9,183 bases of DNA. Source: Syntrophales bacterium (GTDB lineage Bacteria; Desulfobacterota; Syntrophia; Syntrophales; UBA8958). Positions 5,622-9,183 of this stretch are shown one piece after another; position 1 is the first letter of the stretch, and each line of letters opens with the position of its first letter. The stretch is taken from NCBI GenBank assembly GCA_023231165.1, contig JALNVY010000089.1:1-9183 (forward strand), given 5' to 3'. Position numbers and translations under genes: made by a program. Under the pieces are notes generated by a model. The model saw nothing but the letters and a program-made list of their open reading frames with translations. It was not told the origin of the DNA and did no database searches.

Positions 5622-6689
5622 ATGGACATAAGCCGCTTAATCAGAAAAGAGATCCTGGCACAACGGGCCTATGCTGTGGAAGAACTGTCCTGTCCCGTCA
5701 AGCTCGATGCCAATGAAAACCCCTATGTGTTGCCGGTGGACATTCGGGACGCCCTGCTGGAAAAATTAAGAAACATCGAGCTGAATCGCTATCCCGAGGC
5801 CGGATCGACTGCTCTGCGTGCACGCATGGCGGCCCATTTCGATGTGTCGACTGAGGAGATCAATTGTCGGCAATGGATCGGATGAACTTATTCAGATCCT
5901 CTGCACGACCCTTGCCGGCCTTTCCACAGCAGTCTTGGCGCCCTTTTGTCATATGTACTGTAGCTCAGCCCTGAATTGCGGTTACCGGGTCATAGAGGTC
6001 CCTCTCGACGACAGGTTCGATCTGGACCTCGAATCCATGCTGGCGGTCATCAGGAAGGATAAACCTGTTTTGACATTTCTGAGCTATCCCAATAACCCGA
6101 CGGGGAATTGTTTTGACGCGGGGAAAATTGAGTAAATAATCAAGGCCTCCCAGGGAGTAGTGGTGGTTGACGAGGCCTATTTTCCCTTTTCCAGGAAGAT
6201 ATTTCTGCCCATGCTGAAAAAGTATGATAACTTGGTGGTCCTGAGAACCGTCTCCAAACTGGGCCTTGCTGCCATCAGGGTTGGATTTTTGATGGGTTCC
6301 CGGACCCTGATCGGGGAATTGAATAAAGTCAGGCTTCCCTATAATATCAATGTCTTTCCCAAATTATGGCAACCTTCTGTCCGGATCATGCGCAGGAATT
6401 TGAAGATCAGTCGGACCGGATGAGAGCGGACCGGGAATTTATCTTCTCAAGCCTTGCTGGTATGAAGGGGATTCGACCAATAAGGTCCGATGCAAATTTC
6501 GTATTTTTTTGTTGCGATTTTGCTTCATATCGTATATGTAAGTTTCTTCTTGATCAGGGAATTCTTATCAAGAATTTCCTCGTCCTCGGCAATTTGCGTC
6601 ACTACATGCGGGTTACCGTGGGAAATCCCAAGGAAAACGATGAGTTTTTAAGGGTAATTCAGGAATTTATCGCAAGGCAAGGGGTGTGA
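5622..6689 (+). pseudogene. hisC: Histidinol-phosphate aminotransferase, broken (hisC pseudogene)
   Basis: A PLP aminotransferase of histidine synthesis, recognisable end to end but interrupted. Intact pieces include LDANENPY, VGNGSDELIQ, LSYPNNPTG, VVVVDEAYFPFS, the PLP-lysine region RTVSKLGLAAIRVGF, and MRVTVGNPKENDEF. Three lesions are visible. Near 5862 an extra base shifts the frame (+1; the original frame stops at 5883-5885). At 6133-6135 a TAA interrupts the new frame between GKIE and IIKAS. Near 6354-6357 a lost base (-1; between NINV and LSQIMATF) returns to the first frame. The usual aromatic-Pro-Thr segment before the cofactor domain is also altered (PFCHMY, about two residues short). 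The full span would give about 355 codons, the normal HisC length. Start and stop are in the same frame. It follows the LipM-like gene by 1 bp, with AAAGG about 10 nt before the ATG. A functional copy would have to lie elsewhere; sequencing error is the main alternative. Confidence 0.85.
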
Positions 6690-6710
6690 TTCAATATTAG
6701 TAACAACAAA

Positions 6711-6762
6711 GGGTAGGTCACGGCACAAACAAAATGTGAAGGCGCCGTACCGCCCTTTTTTT
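6711..6762 (+). terminator. Intrinsic terminator after the hisC remnant
   Basis: A stem forms from GGG (6711-6713), GGT (6716-6718) and ACGGC (6720-6724), pairing with GCCGT (6744-6748), ACC (6749-6751) and CCC (6753-6755). It has a small internal loop and one bulge, and is followed directly by seven T residues (6756-6762). ACA/TGT can also pair inside the loop. It closes the block ending in hisC and separates it from rpsU. Alternatively it could attenuate read-through into rpsU. Confidence 0.6.
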
Positions 6763-6836
6763 GCGCCCTCTGTCGGGTAAGATGAAAAGTGGATTGTGTG
6801 AAGAAAAAAGTAATGATAAGTGGATAGAAAGGACTG

Positions 6837-7034
6837 GTGATATTGGAAGTAAAGGTATTTGACAATGACGTCGAAAAGGCCCTAAAGATTCTTAAGAACA
6901 AGCTTTCTAAAAGCGGTTTGTTCAAGGAACTGAAGTTGCGTCGCGCTTACGAGAAGCCTTCCGTACGGAAGAAAAGAAAGGCTATTGAAGCAAGGCGGCG
7001 TATGGCAAAGGTTCAGAGAAGGAAATCTTCATAA
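6837..7034 (+). CDS. rpsU: 30S ribosomal protein S21
   Basis: A small, very basic protein of the 30S subunit, near the anti-Shine-Dalgarno end of 16S rRNA, where it supports initiation. The 65 residues follow the family closely: LEVKVFDNDVEKALKILKNKL, then the FKELKLRRAYEKPSVRKKRK motif and an Arg/Lys-rich tail. The GTG at 6837 leaves only 3 nt after AAAGGA (6828-6833), which is too tight. A TTG at 6843 gives 9 nt and the common opening MEVKV, so the true start may be 6843. It has its own transcription unit after the terminator at 6711-6762, though I see no strong promoter in the remaining 74 bp. The LOG-family gene begins 3 bp later. Confidence 0.94.
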   Translation: MILEVKVFDNDVEKALKILKNKLSKSGLFKELKLRRAYEKPSVRKKRKAIEARRRMAKVQRRKSS

Positions 7035-7037
7035 GCT

Positions 7038-7691
7038 TTGGAAGAGAAACAATATCTCGTTGATGCCCTGACTGCTCAGGAATCGTGGCGTATATTCCGC
7101 ATTATGGCGGAGTTTGTTGATGCCATTGAGACCTTGTCGGGGATCAATCATGCGATAAGCATCTTTGGCTCGGCGCGAGTCAAACCGGGGGACCCGTATT
7201 ACGAAAAAACGGTGGTTCTGTCGCGGCAGCTCGCCCAAGAGGGCTTCAGTGTGATCACCGGGGGCGGCCCGGGAATCATGGAGGCCGCCAATAAGGGGGC
7301 GGCCGAGGGGGGCGGAAAATCAGTGGGTATGAACATCCGCCTGCCCTTTGAACAGAAGCCCAATCCTTACGCAAATGTCCACATCGATTATAAATATTTT
7401 TTTATCCGCAAGGTCATGTTTGTCAAGTACGCCATGGCCTATATCATTCTTCCCGGCGGCTTCGGCACCCTCGATGAGCTCTTTGAAGCCCTGACCCTCA
7501 TCCAGACGAAACGGATCAGAAGCTTCCCCGTGATTCTCATGGGGAGCGAATATTGGAAGGGTCTTATTGACTGGATGAAAGAGACCATGATGCGGGAGCT
7601 GATGATCGGAAAGGATGATCTCGATTATTTCCAGGTCATCGATGACCCGGAAGAGGTTGTCAGGCACATCAAGAAGTTTATCATTGTCTGA
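7038..7691 (+). CDS. LOG-family nucleotide phosphoribohydrolase (TIGR00730-type)
   Basis: A Rossmann-fold protein of the family once called lysine decarboxylase-like. Characterised members hydrolyse cytokinin riboside 5'-monophosphates or other nucleoside monophosphates to a free base and ribose 5-phosphate. The 217 residues carry GGGPGIMEAANKGA (75-88) and the signature PGGFGTLDE (139-147), whose E147 matches the catalytic glutamate. R124-K125 fits the conserved Arg-Lys. The N-terminal ESWRIFRIMAEFV block is typical of the longer bacterial subgroup and supports the TTG start at 7038, although the nearest AAGG is 15 nt upstream inside rpsU. Translation may be coupled to rpsU, which stops 3 bp before. 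The stop overlaps the holA ATG by one base (TGATG). The true substrate is unknown; an IMP/AMP-type activity (as in PpnN) or a cytokinin-like role are both possible. Confidence 0.88.
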   Translation: MEEKQYLVDALTAQESWRIFRIMAEFVDAIETLSGINHAISIFGSARVKPGDPYYEKTVVLSRQLAQEGFSVITGGGPGIMEAANKGAAEGGGKSVGMNIRLPFEQKPNPYANVHIDYKYFFIRKVMFVKYAMAYIILPGGFGTLDELFEALTLIQTKRIRSFPVILMGSEYWKGLIDWMKETMMRELMIGKDDLDYFQVIDDPEEVVRHIKKFIIV

Positions 7692-9097
7692 TGGATGTTG
7701 ACAAAAGAAACCTGGCCGATGATCTGGCAAAGGTCCTCCGTGAGTTGAAAGCGGGAAAGATCGCTTCCTCCTATTTGCTCTGGGGGGAACCATTCCTAAT
7801 CCGGGATGCCTTAAACAAGATCGTTGCCGCCATCCTTCCCGAAGGGGACAGGGCGTTCAATCTGTTTTTTATGGAGCCGGACCAGACGGACGTCGACAAA
7901 CTCTGTGAGGAACTGATTGCAGCGCCGCTGCTTCCCGTCAATAAAGTCGTCGTTGTCCGTCAGGCGGCATTTCTTTCTCCCCGTCAGCAACCCCTGCGAA
8001 TTCTGCAACAGGTCCGTGAGCATTTAGATAAAGATCCCCTGCGGGCGGCAAAGGATTTCATGGCCTTTTTAGGGATAGCCGGCTGGACCCTCGAAGATTT
8101 GCAGGATGGCGGGTGGAAACGCATCAGCCAGGAAGAGTGGTCCCGTGTCCTGGATGGCGAGCGGGATGAAAATCGGGAAAAATGGCTGCCCCGGGTTCTG
8201 GAGATCTGTATCGGCCGGCAGCTCCTTCCACAACGGCGAAAAGCAGACACGGACCGTCTGGAAGAACTCTTGACGTCTGGATTGCCGGATGGAAACGTGC
8301 TGATTCTGACGGCCGAAAATATTGATAAACGGAAGCGGTTGATAAAAATTCTCTATGAGACCGGCCGGGTTCTCCAATTTTCGGCAGCCAAGGGCGAGGC
8401 GCGTCAACAGAGCCTACTGATGGATAAAACCAGGGAAATGCTCGAAAGAAGCGGTAAATTTCTTGTTCCTGAAGCCTGGCTTGCCTTGGGCAGAAAGACT
8501 GGTTTTGATCTAGCCTCTTCCACCAGCGCCGTGGAAAAGCTGGTGGCTTTCACCGGCGAGAGAAACCAGATTCGGCGGGAGGATGTCGAACAGGTAATCG
8601 GTAAAACAAAAGAAGACAACGTTTTTGACCTGACTACCGCCCTGGGGGATAAAATGGCCCCCAAGGCCCTGACCGTACTCAGAGAACTGGTTGGGGATCA
8701 AGGCGTACAGCCCCTGGTGGTCTTATCCATGCTGGTCAGGGAGATCCGTTTTCTCCTTCATGCCCGGATCTTCATGAACAGCGGCCGGCTGCGTTCCTGG
8801 CAGACGGGAATGGATTACGGTCAGTTCCAGAGGCAGGTCATCCCGGAGATCAAGGCCTTGGCCGGCGCACGGGAGGAGAAGGGGGAGATGGGTGATCTTT
8901 CGGACGAGCATCCATACGTCGTCTATCAGGCGTGCCGACGAGCCCATCGCTTTTCCGACGCCGCCCTGATCAGGTGCCTGCAGGATCTTGCCCATCTCGA
9001 CCTGCAGATGAAAACTACGGGCAGGGATGCCCATCTCCTGCTGGAGAGCTTTGTCCTTAACTTCTGTTACGACAATGCTGAAGCCGTTAAAGTTTGA
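7691..9097 (+). CDS. holA: DNA polymerase III delta subunit, enlarged
   Basis: The clamp-loader subunit that opens the beta sliding clamp. The N-terminal domain is recognisable in SSYLLWGEPFLIRDAL (26-41), the NLFFMEPDQTDV strand (57-68) and NKVVVVRQAAFLS (84-96), continuing after an interruption in LPDGNVLILTAENIDKRKRL (198-217). The middle and collar domains show GFDLASSTSAVEKLVAFTGERN (271-292), VFDLTTALGD (311-320) and VLSMLVREIRFLLHARI (344-360). HPYVVYQACRRAHRFS (407-422) is the usual C-terminal motif. At 468 residues it is well above the common 330-350. The excess maps to an insert at about 97-187, within domain I, and a smaller one at about 361-405. Neither insert shows a motif I know. 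Translation is probably coupled to the LOG gene through TGATG. It ends 86 bp before the window edge. Confidence 0.9.
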   Translation: MDVDKRNLADDLAKVLRELKAGKIASSYLLWGEPFLIRDALNKIVAAILPEGDRAFNLFFMEPDQTDVDKLCEELIAAPLLPVNKVVVVRQAAFLSPRQQPLRILQQVREHLDKDPLRAAKDFMAFLGIAGWTLEDLQDGGWKRISQEEWSRVLDGERDENREKWLPRVLEICIGRQLLPQRRKADTDRLEELLTSGLPDGNVLILTAENIDKRKRLIKILYETGRVLQFSAAKGEARQQSLLMDKTREMLERSGKFLVPEAWLALGRKTGFDLASSTSAVEKLVAFTGERNQIRREDVEQVIGKTKEDNVFDLTTALGDKMAPKALTVLRELVGDQGVQPLVVLSMLVREIRFLLHARIFMNSGRLRSWQTGMDYGQFQRQVIPEIKALAGAREEKGEMGDLSDEHPYVVYQACRRAHRFSDAALIRCLQDLAHLDLQMKTTGRDAHLLLESFVLNFCYDNAEAVKV

Positions 9098-9183
9098 CGA
9101 ACTCATAAAAAGTCAATAAATTGGCCATAATCGACGGCTTCGTAAAAAGATCCGCAGGCAAGGCGCGCAAATCCTGAGGAATG
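9098..9183. repeat. Dispersed repeat, copy B, cut by the window edge
   Basis: GACGGCTTCGTAAAAAG (9133-9149) is the inverted counterpart of copy A at 719-735 (16/17). The following bases (CCGCAGGCAAGGCGCGCAAATCC, split here as CCGCAGGCAAGG then CGCGCAAATCC) and CTGAGGAATG belong, from memory, to a longer repeat family scattered in deltaproteobacterial genomes. A second TAAAAAG occurs at 9107-9113. No gene is visible after the holA stop. Confidence 0.5.

Noticed and set aside
5858..6370. Programmed frameshifting or stop readthrough in hisC
   Set aside because: No slippery heptamer was seen at either shift. The two shifts are in opposite directions, the stop is TAA rather than a recoded TGA, and a conserved segment is also damaged. 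Decay or sequencing error is simpler.
1..9183. CRISPR array, tRNA, insertion sequence or prophage
   Set aside because: No regularly spaced repeats, cloverleaf, transposase motifs or phage structural genes were recognised on either strand.

Overview
The window looks like bacterial chromosome from a Gram-negative, most likely a deltaproteobacterium (Desulfobacterota, perhaps a Syntrophus/Smithella-like lineage). This placement is inference. It rests on the type IVa pilus genes, the gene mix, and a dispersed repeat core (CTTTTTACGAAGCCGTC and its complement) that I recall from such genomes. I see no phage, insertion sequence, CRISPR array, tRNA or rRNA.

Layout. Positions 1-505 on the minus strand hold the start of a minor pilin cluster: a complete FimT/FimU/GspH-type prepilin and, overlapping its 3' end, the first 21 codons of a second (PilV-type) prepilin that runs off the window. 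A 528-bp divergent intergenic region (506-1033) follows. It carries a good sigma70-like promoter for the pilins, a perfect 16-bp-stem hairpin, one copy of the dispersed repeat, a plus-strand promoter candidate, and two tandem CRP-like palindromes.

Plus strand, first block (1034-6689): a PilB/GspE-type pilus assembly ATPase, a TPR protein, an M24 Xaa-Pro peptidase, glycine cleavage H protein (GcvH), a LipM/LplA-family lipoyl/octanoyl transferase with a candidate catalytic Cys, and a hisC copy. From the TPR gene onward the genes overlap or sit 1-27 bp apart, which suggests one transcript. hisC is visibly broken by a +1 shift, a TAA nonsense codon and a -1 shift. The two shifts cancel, so both ends remain in one frame. 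A convincing intrinsic terminator (6711-6762) closes this block.

Plus strand, second block (6837-9097): rpsU (ribosomal protein S21), a LOG-family nucleotide phosphoribohydrolase, and an unusually long holA (DNA polymerase III delta), spaced by 3 bp and -1 bp. The last 86 bp hold an inverted second copy of the dispersed repeat, cut by the window edge.

How the genes fit together: the pilin cluster and the ATPase build a type IV pilus or a related secretion pseudopilus. GcvH and the LipM-like enzyme form a plausible lipoyl-assembly pair. rpsU, LOG and holA are housekeeping. I found no clearly new multi-gene system. The observations most worth checking are the tandem CRP-like sites in front of pilB, the decayed hisC, the enlarged HolA, and the GcvH-LipM pair.
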